Shown: positions 1 through 9,741, numbered from the stretch's first letter. The stretch is DNA of 49,420 nt from Clostridium sp. SM-530-WT-3G (GCF_012843905.1 NZ_JABAGC010000022.1:1-49420), one strand, 5' to 3'. The notes: generated from the sequence alone by a model not told the origin. Numbers and translations are program-made.

Positions 1-138
1 AATGGTGACATGCAAACTGGTTGGGTACAATCTCCATACAGCGGAAAATGGTTCTACATGAACCCATCAAATGGTGACATGCAAACTGGTTGGGTACAAT
101 CTCCATACAGCGGAAAATGGTTCTACATGAACCCATCA
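1..138 (+). repeat. Perfect 69-bp tandem repeat inside the CW-repeat coding region
   Basis: Bases 1-69 and 70-138 are identical; each encodes a 23-residue unit. A third, diverged copy starts at 139. Exact identity including silent positions points to recent duplication or gene conversion. More copies may lie left of the window. Confidence 0.9.
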
Positions 139-276
139 AATGGTGATATGATGACTGGTTGGATACAATCTCCAGTAAGCGGAAAATGGTACTACATGGG
201 TTCTGACGGGGCAATGGTTACAAACACAACTGTAAATGGTTATGTTTTAGGTGCTGACGGAGCTTGGGTTAGATAA
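1..276 (+). CDS. C-terminal part of a cell-wall-binding repeat protein (5' end outside window)
   Basis: The frame is open from base 1 to a TAA at 274-276, so this is the 3' end of a longer gene. The visible 91 residues are CW-binding (choline-binding-like) repeats with the usual GW...W-aromatic-aromatic...G pattern, ending in a non-repeat tail (NTTVNGYVLGADGAWVR). The same style of tail closes the CW block of the autolysins at 13054 and 15769, and the SPYSGKWF phrase recurs in the 15769 protein, so a relative of those proteins is likely. Such repeats usually anchor a secreted protein to the wall. Two copies are identical at DNA level (separate entry). The catalytic or N-terminal part is not visible, so no function beyond wall attachment can be given. 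Confidence 0.85.
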   Translation, partial: NGDMQTGWVQSPYSGKWFYMNPSNGDMQTGWVQSPYSGKWFYMNPSNGDMMTGWIQSPVSGKWYYMGSDGAMVTNTTVNGYVLGADGAWVR

Positions 277-315
277 TCATCTAAAATAATAAAATTTATT
301 TATATTATTACTTTG

Positions 316-352
316 AAAAATCCTGCATATAATAAATATGTGGGATTTTTTG
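316..352 (+). terminator. Rho-independent terminator
   Basis: An AT-rich stem (AAAAATCC-GCATAT pairing with ATATGTGGGATTTTT) follows the stop at 276 and runs into T residues. Confidence 0.75.
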
Positions 353-408
353 TATATGTTTCATAAAAAATTTAAGAAAAATTTAATATCATATTCATTA
401 TGGCAATA

Positions 409-437
409 TTTACACTTCTTATATGGAATGATAATAT
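409..437 (+). promoter_or_regulatory. Candidate sigma-A promoter for the 505 gene
   Basis: TTTACA (409-414), a 17-nt spacer and TAATAT (432-437), about 70 nt before the start codon. By eye only. Confidence 0.45.
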
Positions 438-504
438 AAAATATAGGCTGAATGTTATTGAAAAACTCTAGTTTGTTTATTAAGTAGTAAATAAGGAGGT
501 AGAT

Positions 505-1929
505 ATGAGGGAGAAAAAAGCTATATATTTTGTTATAAGATTTATACTTATAATATTTGTGCTGAATATACTTAATATTTTAAATATTAGCCAAGCTAAT
601 GCTTCAGTTGATACTAATTCATATCTTAAGTATTTACGACTTAGTGAGGGAGAAGATTTAAATTTTTCAAGTAATAAATATACCTATATCACAGAAGTAA
701 GAGAAAGTGTAGATGAAATAACAGTAAAGGCTAGACCTTCATTTACTAATGATAATGTATATGTAAATGGAGTTTTAACAGCAAAAGAAGATAATTATAG
801 AGCAGATATAGATTTGGTTTATGGTAAGAATAAGATAACTATAGATGTTATAGATTGTTACAATAGATCTAAAACAACTTATACTGTATACGTATATAGA
901 GGCGGAAAGAATGCTGTTTTCTTTGATAATATAAAAATTGATTATAATGAAATTGGATATAATCAAAAAGTAAATATTTATAATATAGAACGTGATAAAA
1001 AAGATAATAATATAGTTCTTGAGCTATTTACAGTTGATGAAAACTATGAGGTAGAGATTAATGGGAAAGAAATTGATCCTAGTAAATCAATTAAAATTAA
1101 ATTTGATGGATTAGGAAAATATATAGTAAGAATACGATTAATAGATAAACAAACTTCTATGGAAAATACTTATACATTAAATATTTATGTTGGGATTCCA
1201 GTAACTCCAGATGTTGAAGGTTATGTAAATTCTATATTAAAGCCTAATCAGTGGGTAATAGTAAATGGAAGATATAGATATAATAATAGTGAAGGAAAAC
1301 CTTTGAAAAATCAGTGGTTTTATGATAAGAAAACTAATGGGTATTATTATTTAGATAATAGGGGAAATATGCAAACAGGATGGTATGAAGTTTATGATAA
1401 TGCATACTATTATCTTGGTACAGATGGAAAGATGCAGACAGGTTGGGTGTATACTGATAATCATTGGTATTATTTGAACTATTATGGTATGATGAAAACC
1501 GGATGGATTTATGAGAATGGAAACTGGTATTTCTTAAATGATGATGGTTCAATGGTGACAGGATGGAAGAAAATTAATGGTATATGGTATTACTTTTCTG
1601 TGAATGGTCAAATGAGGACAGGTTGGATGTTATACGATAAAAAGTGGTATTTACTTAATGAAGATGGTTCTATGAAAACAGGATGGTATTACTATAAAGA
1701 TGAGTGGTATTACATGAATCCAGATGGTAGTATGAGAACTGGAGATTGGTTATATTATAAGTCAAATTGGTACTATATTAATTATTCTGGAACTATGAGA
1801 TGTGGATGGCTTTTCAAAAATGATAAATATTATTATTTTAATGAAGATGGAACTATGAATAAGACTACTAAGGAAATAGATGGATACACTTATTATTTTA
1901 ATGATGACGGATCTGTAAATTTTGTATAA
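505..1929 (+). CDS. Secreted protein: cadherin-like domains plus C-terminal CW-binding repeats
   Basis: 474 aa. ATG follows AAGGAGGT with a 6-nt gap. Residues 1-33 form a basic, hydrophobic signal peptide ending QANA. Residues about 38-135 resemble the bacterial cadherin-like beta-sandwich (short YLKYLRLSEG-type strand, later IDLVYGKNKITI and TYTVYVYRG). Residues about 140-230 look like a second, more diverged sandwich. From about 245 to the end there are roughly ten CW repeats with the TGW...WYY..DGSM pattern. Expected role: a wall-anchored surface protein. No catalytic motif is visible. It stands alone between terminators. The domain pattern is clear; the ligand and biological role are unknown. 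Confidence 0.88.
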   Translation: MREKKAIYFVIRFILIIFVLNILNILNISQANASVDTNSYLKYLRLSEGEDLNFSSNKYTYITEVRESVDEITVKARPSFTNDNVYVNGVLTAKEDNYRADIDLVYGKNKITIDVIDCYNRSKTTYTVYVYRGGKNAVFFDNIKIDYNEIGYNQKVNIYNIERDKKDNNIVLELFTVDENYEVEINGKEIDPSKSIKIKFDGLGKYIVRIRLIDKQTSMENTYTLNIYVGIPVTPDVEGYVNSILKPNQWVIVNGRYRYNNSEGKPLKNQWFYDKKTNGYYYLDNRGNMQTGWYEVYDNAYYYLGTDGKMQTGWVYTDNHWYYLNYYGMMKTGWIYENGNWYFLNDDGSMVTGWKKINGIWYYFSVNGQMRTGWMLYDKKWYLLNEDGSMKTGWYYYKDEWYYMNPDGSMRTGDWLYYKSNWYYINYSGTMRCGWLFKNDKYYYFNEDGTMNKTTKEIDGYTYYFNDDGSVNFV

Positions 1930-1954
1930 TTTTCAACTAAAATATATAAAGGAT

Positions 1955-2006
1955 TAAAGAGATTATAGAACTAAACTTTTTAGATTTATAATCTCTTTTT
2001 ATTTTT
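1955..2006 (+). terminator. Rho-independent terminator
   Basis: Stem AAAGAGATTATA / TATAATCTCTTT followed by TTTATTTTT, just after the stop at 1929. Confidence 0.75.
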
Positions 2007-2035
2007 GCATGGAAAATTATATTCATAAATAACTT

Positions 2036-2065
2036 TTGATGGTATACGAAAATATAGTTTATTAT
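2036..2065 (+). promoter_or_regulatory. Candidate promoter for the 2181 gene
   Basis: TTGATG (2036-2041), an 18-nt spacer and TATTAT (2060-2065). By eye only. Confidence 0.4.
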
Positions 2066-2180
2066 GAAATTTTTGATTAAGTGAGTATGAGGATAAAGAA
2101 AGTTTCAAAGCATACGATAATAAAGCTATGATATGTTAATGTCATTTCTAATGTTGACAAGTAAATGGGAGGAATTATTG

Positions 2181-4424
2181 GTGAAAGAAAGTGGAAAATT
2201 GAAAAGAATAATGTCTTTTTTACTTGCATTTGCAATGATTTTTAGTCTAATGCAGGTAAGCAATATAAAGAGTGTTAGAGCAGCTACAGTGACACCAGGA
2301 AATGAAGGCACGCAAATTCCAGGCCTTATATTTCGTGTAGGTGATGAGAATGGAGATATTAGAATAGTTGATAAGGCTGCTGATAATAAAAGTAAATATG
2401 TTATTAGACAGCTTCAAATGGCAAAAAAATATACATTGGAAGCAGAAGAGGGATATACTTTAGTAGATGTTAAAAAGCCCAATAATATGGAGCTTTCTGT
2501 AACTGAGAGTAATGACAAAAAGAAGTATGCATTAGTAAATATTAAGGACTATAGTGCTTTTGTACTTACTGTAAAAATAGCAAATTCAGAAGGTATAGAA
2601 ACTTCTTATGATATTAATATAGATTTTAGAGGAGATTCTTCATTAGAGTTTAAAAAGATATCAATTACATATTCAGGACAGGGATCTACATATACTGACT
2701 CTATTGAGTTTGGAGTTACAAATTCTAATGGTGAATATGTACAAGGACCTATAGATTCTAAATATGAAAAAGCATCTATTCAATTAATTAATTCAAGTGG
2801 ATTAGCAATGGATTTTAAAATTGAAGGTCACAGTGGAAAAAGTGTAGATTTAGTTGGTGGGAGAAATGAGTTTAATATAATTGTTTCAAGTAATGGAATT
2901 TCTAAAATATATACTTTAGTATTAAACAAAAAAGGACAGGCGTTGCTTAAATCTTTAACACCGTCATTTGGAAAGTTATCTCCAGCATTTAATTCTCAAA
3001 TATTTGATTATGAAGTTACTGTTCCAACTACACAAGAAAAAATATCATTTACACCAGTTACAGTTGATAATTCCTCAACAATTAAGGTAAATAAATCAAC
3101 TGTATCAAGTGGGAAGAAGAGTCCAGATATTAGCTTGCAAGAAGGAAAAAACAACATTACAATAACTGTTACTTCAGATAAAGATGTAAATGTATATACT
3201 ATTACAGTAATAAGAACAGAACAATTTAGAAGTAATCAGCTTACAGGATTAACTTTGACAAGTGGTACATTAAGTCCAGTATTTAATAAGGGTATTTATG
3301 AGTACACTACAATAGTAGATAATAATGTTACATCAATTGGAGTTAAGCCAATTGCAGAGGATAAAAACTCGACAATAAAAATTGATGGAAAAGTGGTTCC
3401 AAGTGGAGCTACATCACCTTATATTAATTTAGATGAAGGTGGAAACATTATTACCATAACTGTTACAGATACAAAAAATAATAAGCAGACATATACTGTT
3501 AATATAACAAGAAGATATCCAAAAAATAATGCTAATTTAAGTAGTTTATCTGTAAGTGATGGAAAATTAAATCCAATATTTGATCCAGAAATTTATCTTT
3601 ATAGTGTTACTGTTGCTAGAAATATTGATAACGTAAGATTAAAATTTTCTACTCAAAATGATAAAGCAGTTGTAAAAATTAATGGTGTTGAATATAAGAC
3701 TGGCCAATCAGATAAGATAAAACTTAATCTTGGTGTTAATAATGTTAAAGTTGAAGTGATAGCAGAAGATGGGACTTCACATACAACTTATTCTTTGAGT
3801 ATAATTAGAGATAAAGTAGAAGGAAAGTATCAATGGGTTGTAGAAGGCGATCAATGGACATATTATAATGGGTATGGTGTTAAGGTTAAAAATGACTGGG
3901 TTAAATATGATAACTTATGGTACTATATGGACATTAACGGCTATAAGCAAACTGGATGGAAGCTTATAGGGGGAATATGGTATTACTTTAATTCAGATGG
4001 AATTATGCAAACTGGTTGGATTTATGATAAAGGATATTGGTACTATCTGCAAGGAAACGGTGCTCTAAGGACTAATGGATGGGCAATGTACGATGGTAAT
4101 TGGTACTTGTTTAATGAACTTGGAGAAATGCAGACAGGATGGCATCAATATGGTGGGAATTGGTATTATATGTCTGACACAGGTATTATGCAAAAAGGCT
4201 GGATAACATATGATAAGAACAAATATTATCTAAATGATGATGGAAGTATGAGAACTGGCTGGTTATTTGATGGAAGAGTATGGTATTACTTTGGTGAAGA
4301 TGGCCAAATGAAAATAGGTTGGCAAACAATAGACGGGAAAAAATACTACTTTGATTCGTCAGGAGCAATGAAAACAGGAATGATGTTCCTTGATGGAAAG
4401 TGGATAAACTTAGGTAATGCATAA
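2181..4424 (+). CDS. Secreted protein: several cadherin-like domains plus CW-binding repeats
   Basis: 747 aa from GTG at 2181. An in-frame ATG at 2133 would be longer, but GGAGG at 2168-2172 sits 8 nt before the GTG, and the product then starts with a normal signal peptide (basic start, hydrophobic core, ending SVRAA). Residues about 255-345, 350-440 and 452-545 are three cadherin-like sandwiches, each with an L-x-x-L...G-x-L-x-P-x-F opening and an EG.N.I.ITVT...YT..I.R ending. A diverged region precedes them. From about 548 there are roughly nine CW repeats. It is probably a wall-anchored stalk or adhesin-like protein. No enzyme motif is seen. It has its own terminator. Confidence 0.88.
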   Translation: MKESGKLKRIMSFLLAFAMIFSLMQVSNIKSVRAATVTPGNEGTQIPGLIFRVGDENGDIRIVDKAADNKSKYVIRQLQMAKKYTLEAEEGYTLVDVKKPNNMELSVTESNDKKKYALVNIKDYSAFVLTVKIANSEGIETSYDINIDFRGDSSLEFKKISITYSGQGSTYTDSIEFGVTNSNGEYVQGPIDSKYEKASIQLINSSGLAMDFKIEGHSGKSVDLVGGRNEFNIIVSSNGISKIYTLVLNKKGQALLKSLTPSFGKLSPAFNSQIFDYEVTVPTTQEKISFTPVTVDNSSTIKVNKSTVSSGKKSPDISLQEGKNNITITVTSDKDVNVYTITVIRTEQFRSNQLTGLTLTSGTLSPVFNKGIYEYTTIVDNNVTSIGVKPIAEDKNSTIKIDGKVVPSGATSPYINLDEGGNIITITVTDTKNNKQTYTVNITRRYPKNNANLSSLSVSDGKLNPIFDPEIYLYSVTVARNIDNVRLKFSTQNDKAVVKINGVEYKTGQSDKIKLNLGVNNVKVEVIAEDGTSHTTYSLSIIRDKVEGKYQWVVEGDQWTYYNGYGVKVKNDWVKYDNLWYYMDINGYKQTGWKLIGGIWYYFNSDGIMQTGWIYDKGYWYYLQGNGALRTNGWAMYDGNWYLFNELGEMQTGWHQYGGNWYYMSDTGIMQKGWITYDKNKYYLNDDGSMRTGWLFDGRVWYYFGEDGQMKIGWQTIDGKKYYFDSSGAMKTGMMFLDGKWINLGNA

Positions 4425-4430
4425 TAATTA

Positions 4431-4480
4431 AAAAAGAATCTTCTCTAAATACAATATGTATTTAGGAAGATTCTTTTATT
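4431..4480 (+). terminator. Strong rho-independent terminator
   Basis: AAAAGAATCTTC-TCTAAATACA pairs with TGTATTTAGGA-AGATTCTTTT around a short loop. It follows the 4424 stop. Confidence 0.85.
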
Positions 4481-4633
4481 GCGTAGGAAATTATATTAAA
4501 GTGAAGTGTTTGGTTATAATATTTAACTTCAATTAAATATATTTTTACGAAGACACATTAAAATAGTTTAGATATTTATATTTTTATAGTGATATCTTGT
4601 GGTAAGTAAAAAATGAATTTTGGTCATAAATTA

Positions 4634-4662
4634 TTTAAACTGATTAGTATAAGTGATATAAT
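4634..4662 (+). promoter_or_regulatory. Candidate sigma-A promoter for the 4688 gene
   Basis: TTTAAA (4634-4639), a 17-nt spacer and a perfect TATAAT (4657-4662). The start codon follows 25 nt later, so the leader is very short. Confidence 0.55.
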
Positions 4663-4687
4663 GTTAGTATAGTTTGGGAGGGATATT

Positions 4688-6538
4688 ATGATAAAAAGAG
4701 TAAAAAAGACATGTTCGTTAATACTATTAGCAACGGCTATTACAAGTATAGTGCCTACAGGATTAATGAATACTGCTGCAAATGCAGCTGTTAATAGTAA
4801 TTCCGATGCAGGAACAAGTTCAAATCAAGGAGATGCATCTATAATACAAAGCGTATATCCAGGATGTACTATTCAAGTTGGAAATCCTGTATATGTGCCT
4901 ATAGTAATAAATGATACTATAGCTAATACTATAGCTACTAATGTATGCAGTTCGCCTTCTAATATTAGAAAAATTTTGAAAGCAGATCCAGATTTAGTAA
5001 AGAGAACTTTACAAAAGGATCCTAATATTGTATTAGGATATTTACAACAAAATCCTAATGTTGTTAAAAGCTATCTACAAGCAAATCCTGAGTTGGCCAA
5101 AGGGATAATAATTAAAAATCTGATGAGCAAAGGGATGAGCGAAGAGCAGGCGGCAGGTATGGTTCAACAAATTGTTGCAGCTGGAAAACTTAATGATACT
5201 ATTAATAGTATTAATATCAATGATATAATTGCATTTTTACAAGGAAATCAAACTTTAATGAATACTATTATAAATAACATTGATATTAATTCTGTAATTG
5301 ATAGTATGAGTGATGATTACATTAATAATAATATTAAACCTGTTGTTTATAAAGCAGTGTATGATATGGCATTATCATATAACAATACACAAGTACCAAT
5401 TTATCCTTTTACAGCAATTAACGGAACTACAGTTAAGGACAAAGGCTATTTTGTAGGAGGAAATATTGGAGCAGCAATGGCTAAAGCTACTGGAGAACCA
5501 ATATATATATCAAATGATAGTCCGATGACCAATGATATTAAGAATGCTCTTATAGATGCAATTAAAAATAATTTAGGATCTATAATTCAATCAACTGGAA
5601 TAAAAGATATAATCAATGATGTAAAAGATACTGTTGGTAATATAACAGATACTGTTGGTAATATAACAGATGCTGTTGGAGATTTATCAGATTCTCTTAA
5701 TGATTTAGCAGATTCGTTAAATGATAAGAGTGATGATGTTGATGATGCTTGGGACAAAGTCTTTGATAGATTTGATAATGAGCCAGGCTGGGGTAAGAGA
5801 GATGGATATATCTATTACTATGATGAAGATGGAATAAGTCTAAAAGGACCTCAAACAATTAATGGAAAGACTTATTATTTCAATAGAATAGATGGTGCTA
5901 TGGAAACAGGATGGCAGATTGTTGACGGAAAGAAATGCTATTTTGATAAGAAAAAAGGATATGAGTTATTTTCACAATGGGTACAAGATGGAGAGGATTG
6001 GTATTTCTTGGGTGCTGATGGTGCTGTAGAAAAATCTCAATGGCTTAATTATGGAGGTAATTGGTATTATCTAAAAGCTGATGGAAAGATGGCTAAGGAA
6101 TGGTTTAAAGTTGATGATTACTGGTATTATTTTAATCCAGGAAATGGTGCTATGGCTTCTTCACAATGGATTTTATATGATAATGATAGCAAATGGCGTT
6201 ATGTAAAAGGTAATGGTGCTGCTGCAAATGACTGGGAATATATAAATGGAAACTGGTATCATTTCAAAAAAGAAAGTGCTCAAATGGAAACAGGTTGGTT
6301 TAGAGCTGATGGAAATTGGTATTATGCCGATAGTAATGGAGCTATGCAAACTGGATGGGTACCTTGTAATGGTGGCTGGTGCTATTTAGATACTAGTTCA
6401 GGTAAGATGAAGAAAAACGAATGGGCATATTCTAATGGAAATTGGTATTATTTCAATGTAAATGGAATGATGGTTACAGGAAACAGATATATAGATGGAA
6501 CTAAATATACATTCAATAGTAATGGAGCATTAGTATAG
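4688..6538 (+). CDS. Secreted protein with helical repeats, heptad stalk and CW-binding repeats
   Basis: 616 aa. ATG follows GGGAGGG. Residues 1-33 are a signal peptide (ending ANAA). The next part, about 34-300, matches no family I recognise. It includes four tandem 11-residue units at 98-141 of the form Q-x-(D/N)-P-x-x-V-x-x-x-L, then a helical stretch rich in N, D and I. Residues about 314-348 are five consecutive 7-residue units (DTVGNIT, DTVGNIT, DAVGDLS, DSLNDLA, DSLNDKS), expected to form a coiled-coil stalk. CW repeats occupy about 365-616. The layout (unknown head, stalk, wall anchor) suits a displayed surface protein. The function of the head is unknown. Confidence 0.87.
   Translation: MIKRVKKTCSLILLATAITSIVPTGLMNTAANAAVNSNSDAGTSSNQGDASIIQSVYPGCTIQVGNPVYVPIVINDTIANTIATNVCSSPSNIRKILKADPDLVKRTLQKDPNIVLGYLQQNPNVVKSYLQANPELAKGIIIKNLMSKGMSEEQAAGMVQQIVAAGKLNDTINSININDIIAFLQGNQTLMNTIINNIDINSVIDSMSDDYINNNIKPVVYKAVYDMALSYNNTQVPIYPFTAINGTTVKDKGYFVGGNIGAAMAKATGEPIYISNDSPMTNDIKNALIDAIKNNLGSIIQSTGIKDIINDVKDTVGNITDTVGNITDAVGDLSDSLNDLADSLNDKSDDVDDAWDKVFDRFDNEPGWGKRDGYIYYYDEDGISLKGPQTINGKTYYFNRIDGAMETGWQIVDGKKCYFDKKKGYELFSQWVQDGEDWYFLGADGAVEKSQWLNYGGNWYYLKADGKMAKEWFKVDDYWYYFNPGNGAMASSQWILYDNDSKWRYVKGNGAAANDWEYINGNWYHFKKESAQMETGWFRADGNWYYADSNGAMQTGWVPCNGGWCYLDTSSGKMKKNEWAYSNGNWYYFNVNGMMVTGNRYIDGTKYTFNSNGALV
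4979..5110 (+). repeat. Coding repeat: four 11-residue helical units
   Basis: Encodes residues 98-141 of the 4688 protein as four units with a conserved D/N-P at positions 3-4 and an aliphatic residue at position 11. The units differ in DNA sequence, so the conservation is at protein level. Confidence 0.75.
5627..5668 (+). repeat. Perfect 21-bp tandem duplication encoding one heptad
   Basis: 5627-5647 and 5648-5668 are identical (DTVGNIT twice); a partial third copy starts at 5669. The unit equals one coiled-coil heptad, so copy changes keep both frame and phase. Confidence 0.9.
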
Positions 6539-6548
6539 AAATAAATTT

Positions 6549-6595
6549 AATGATATCTTAAAATCATAAAATGGTTTTAAGATATCATTTTTTTA
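6549..6595 (+). terminator. Rho-independent terminator
   Basis: AATGATATCTTAAAA pairs with TTTTAAGATATCATT, followed by a T run, after the 6538 stop. Confidence 0.85.
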
Positions 6596-6735
6596 TTAGT
6601 ATTTAGTTGAAGAGGTTTCATTCGATAATAGAAATAAAATGTAAAATTTGTATAATAACTTAAAAATCCTATGGATAGAAGTCTAGATTTTATAAATTTG
6701 AAGTAATATCAATAATTTTAGGGAGGATATTTTTT

Positions 6736-9700
6736 ATGAAGAGAAATCTCATACTTAAACTGATAACTGGTACTGTAATTACTACAACATTATTTAGTGG
6801 AACCTCATTTAGAGCAAATGGTCAATGGAGAGTTGATAGTCAAGGAAATTATTATTTTAATGATGGAAGTGGCTTTTCATTTGGATGGAAAAAAATTAAT
6901 AATGTTATTTATTATTTTGATAATAATGGTGTTATGCAAAAAGGATGGATTAAATATAATGATGCATGGTATTTCTTAGATGAAGGTGGAGCACTTAAAA
7001 CTGGATGGATAAATTTCAATAATAACTGGTATTATTCTAATTCTGCTGGAATAATGCAGACTGGAATTATTAAAATTAACGGAAAAACATATTGCTTTGC
7101 TGATAATGGAGTAATGCAGACAAAAAATATGATTATTGATGGACAATTTTATACAATTGCAAATGATGGAAGTGTAGTTGGAGCAAGAGTTCCAGAACCA
7201 GATAAAGTTTTTGATGCATTTGGAAACTGTGTACAATCAAATTCATCATTATCTGAAAATAATATATCCCCAATTGAGTCTATGAATATGCAAAAACTTG
7301 TTGATACTAGTGAAGTAGGTGATTTTGATGCTCCTATAAGAAAGTTTACAGTAACCTTTAGAGACTATAATGGTGATGAGATTGATAAAATGACTGTAAA
7401 AGAAGGTAATTCAGTAGATATAATTGATGCAAATAAAAGAGAAGGCTTTAAATTTATTGAATGGAATACTAAGAGAGATGGTTCAGGAAATGGATATAAT
7501 GAGGATGATCAAATAAGAGTACATTCTGACTTAAATCTATATGCAGTTTATAAACAGGAAGCAGAAGTAACTCCTATATCATCTATTTCTATAGAGGGAG
7601 AAAATGAAGTTGAAGTAGGAAATAGGGTGCAATTAATTGCAAATATTAAACCTTCTAGTGCAACTAATACGAATGTTAAATGGAATATTATTAATGGGAC
7701 TGGAGAAGCTGTAATTGATAATAATACTGGCATTATAGAAGGTATAAAGACTGGTACTGTAACTGTTTATGCTGAAGCAGAAGATAATCCAGAGATTAGA
7801 TCAAAGGATTATGTAATAAATGTTATTGAAGCTAAAAACTTAGTAGAATCTATTACTATTACTGGACCAAAATCAATAGATATTGATAGTGGAACAGCTC
7901 AATTAGTAGCTGAAATTAAACCGGATAATGCAAGTAACAATAATATTAGGTGGATAATTAATAGTGGAAGCAAGTATGCATCAATTGATGAAGAAACTGG
8001 TCTTATTACAGCTATTGCAAATGGTGAAGTAGAAGTAGTTGCTAAAGCTATTGATGGTTCAGGAAAAATTAGTGAGCCATATATTATAACTATAACAAAT
8101 CAACAACCTAAATTAGAACGTATAAATATAGCTACAAATAATAATATTTACAAAGTATCAAAAGGAAAGACTATTGAATTCAATGCATTCCTTACACCTA
8201 ATACTGATTTATCTAATGAACAAAGTGAATTAGAGTGGAGTGCTAAGTACATAAGTGGAGTAAATAAAGGAGAAGATGTTAAGTTTAATAAAGAATCTAA
8301 TACTAAAATTATATTAACTGGTACAGATGAAAAAGGAGAAATTGAAGTTAAAGCTGTAAGCAAGAAAAATCCTCAAATATATTCAAGTAGAACAGTTCGT
8401 GTGATTCAAGATGCAGAAAGTGTTGAAATAATTGCTACAGATGATACTGGAAAGCAAGTAAGTAAAGAAAGCCAAGACAACACAGGAAATGGGGCTACTT
8501 TAGTAAGAGAAGCTGAAATTATAAAAGAGGGACAAGTGTTGAATTTAAGTGCTAAGCTTGGTCCAAATGATACTGAAACTAAAGGTGTTGAATGGAGTAT
8601 TGTAAATGAAGATTCTAATGATGATTCAGTTATTGCAACACTCAGCTCAACAAATGATTTACATCCAACATTAACTCCTAAAAAGGATGGAAATATAACT
8701 ATCAGAGCAACTGCAAAAGACAATTCTAAAGTTTATGGAGAATTAAAGGTTAAAATTTCAGGACAACCTGTGAAAGCTACGTCTATTAATATAGATAAAA
8801 TTACAATAAAGAGGAATGGAATTGACATAGAAGTAAAACCAGAAGACCATTTTGAAGTATATACAGGTGACACAATAGAATTTGATGCTTCTGTCGATGA
8901 TGCAGCAACTAACAAAAAGATAACATGGTTAATTGCAGAAGGAAAAGATTTTGTTAAGGAAAAGAGTAAAGAAAATAATAAATATGTGCTAGAAGTTATA
9001 AATCCAGGTAAATTTAGAGTGATTGCATCAGCAGATAATGGAGCAGGAATATCTACGAGTAAAGATATTAATGCTATAAGAACTGCCACATCTATAATGT
9101 TAAGTTCTAAAACAGGCTTAGTTCCATACGTACAAGGAATTGATTATGTGGTTGCAGAAGGTAAAGATATTGATTTTGAAGCAATAATAAATCCTTCAGA
9201 TGCACTAGGAAGTGATATTATTTGGAGTGTTGAAAATATTAATGGAGATGCAGAAGTTAGATTAGACAACCTTGGCAGTAACAATCAAAATCAATCAATT
9301 GGAAATGTTTCAAAAAAATCATTTTTAGCTGTAAAAACTGGAGATGTGAAAGTAATTGCAAAACATAAAACAGGTAGAGAAACACATAGAATTGTTAGAA
9401 TTTTACCTATAACTACAGATATAGATTTAAAAGCAGATAAGTATAACATAGAACTAGATAAAGATGAAACTGGATTTATTCAAATGACAGCTACATCCAA
9501 TATAGATGCCTATAGTAAATATAAATGGGAATGTAAATCTTCTAATAAAAATTTAGTGGCAAAAATAAGTGATAGTGGATATTTAGAAATAAAGAGAATA
9601 GGGGATATATCTGGTCCTGTAGATATATCTGTTACAGTAAGAGCATTAGATGGTAGTGGAAAAGAAGCACATAATATAATTAAGGTTTCACCTAAAGCAC

Positions 9701-9741
9701 CAATTCAGAACAATACACAGGGGACTACACAAAATAATTAG
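6736..9741 (+). CDS. Large secreted protein: N-terminal CW repeats, B-repeat and Ig-like (Big_2) domains
   Basis: 1001 aa. ATG follows GGGAGG. A short signal peptide (about 1-28) is followed directly by about six CW repeats (30-150), so here the wall anchor is N-terminal. Residues about 208-275 match the InlB B-repeat / Listeria-Bacteroides repeat (V-T-F-R-D-Y-N-G start, F-x-E-W-N-T core, L-Y-A-V-Y end). From about 278 to 985 there are repeated Ig-like Big_2 modules recognised by motifs such as L-x-A-x-I-x-P, V-x-W and G-x-V-x-V-x-A. The tail is Q/N-rich. It is presumably a long extracellular fibre or adhesin-like protein. The stop lies 51 nt before the 9793 start with no terminator, so the two are probably co-transcribed. 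TATAAT at 6651-6656 may be its -10, but no good -35 is seen. Confidence 0.88.
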   Translation: MKRNLILKLITGTVITTTLFSGTSFRANGQWRVDSQGNYYFNDGSGFSFGWKKINNVIYYFDNNGVMQKGWIKYNDAWYFLDEGGALKTGWINFNNNWYYSNSAGIMQTGIIKINGKTYCFADNGVMQTKNMIIDGQFYTIANDGSVVGARVPEPDKVFDAFGNCVQSNSSLSENNISPIESMNMQKLVDTSEVGDFDAPIRKFTVTFRDYNGDEIDKMTVKEGNSVDIIDANKREGFKFIEWNTKRDGSGNGYNEDDQIRVHSDLNLYAVYKQEAEVTPISSISIEGENEVEVGNRVQLIANIKPSSATNTNVKWNIINGTGEAVIDNNTGIIEGIKTGTVTVYAEAEDNPEIRSKDYVINVIEAKNLVESITITGPKSIDIDSGTAQLVAEIKPDNASNNNIRWIINSGSKYASIDEETGLITAIANGEVEVVAKAIDGSGKISEPYIITITNQQPKLERINIATNNNIYKVSKGKTIEFNAFLTPNTDLSNEQSELEWSAKYISGVNKGEDVKFNKESNTKIILTGTDEKGEIEVKAVSKKNPQIYSSRTVRVIQDAESVEIIATDDTGKQVSKESQDNTGNGATLVREAEIIKEGQVLNLSAKLGPNDTETKGVEWSIVNEDSNDDSVIATLSSTNDLHPTLTPKKDGNITIRATAKDNSKVYGELKVKISGQPVKATSINIDKITIKRNGIDIEVKPEDHFEVYTGDTIEFDASVDDAATNKKITWLIAEGKDFVKEKSKENNKYVLEVINPGKFRVIASADNGAGISTSKDINAIRTATSIMLSSKTGLVPYVQGIDYVVAEGKDIDFEAIINPSDALGSDIIWSVENINGDAEVRLDNLGSNNQNQSIGNVSKKSFLAVKTGDVKVIAKHKTGRETHRIVRILPITTDIDLKADKYNIELDKDETGFIQMTATSNIDAYSKYKWECKSSNKNLVAKISDSGYLEIKRIGDISGPVDISVTVRALDGSGKEAHNIIKVSPKAPIQNNTQGTTQNN

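Noticed and set aside
2133..2180. Upstream ATG extension of the 2181 gene
   Set aside because: The ribosome site lies inside this extension, 8 nt before the GTG at 2181, and the extension would spoil the signal peptide.
8148..9089. Three minus-strand frames of 71-118 codons opposite the 6736 gene
   Set aside because: They mirror the Ig-domain repeats of a clear plus-strand gene, have no ribosome sites, and their composition is that expected of antisense shadows.
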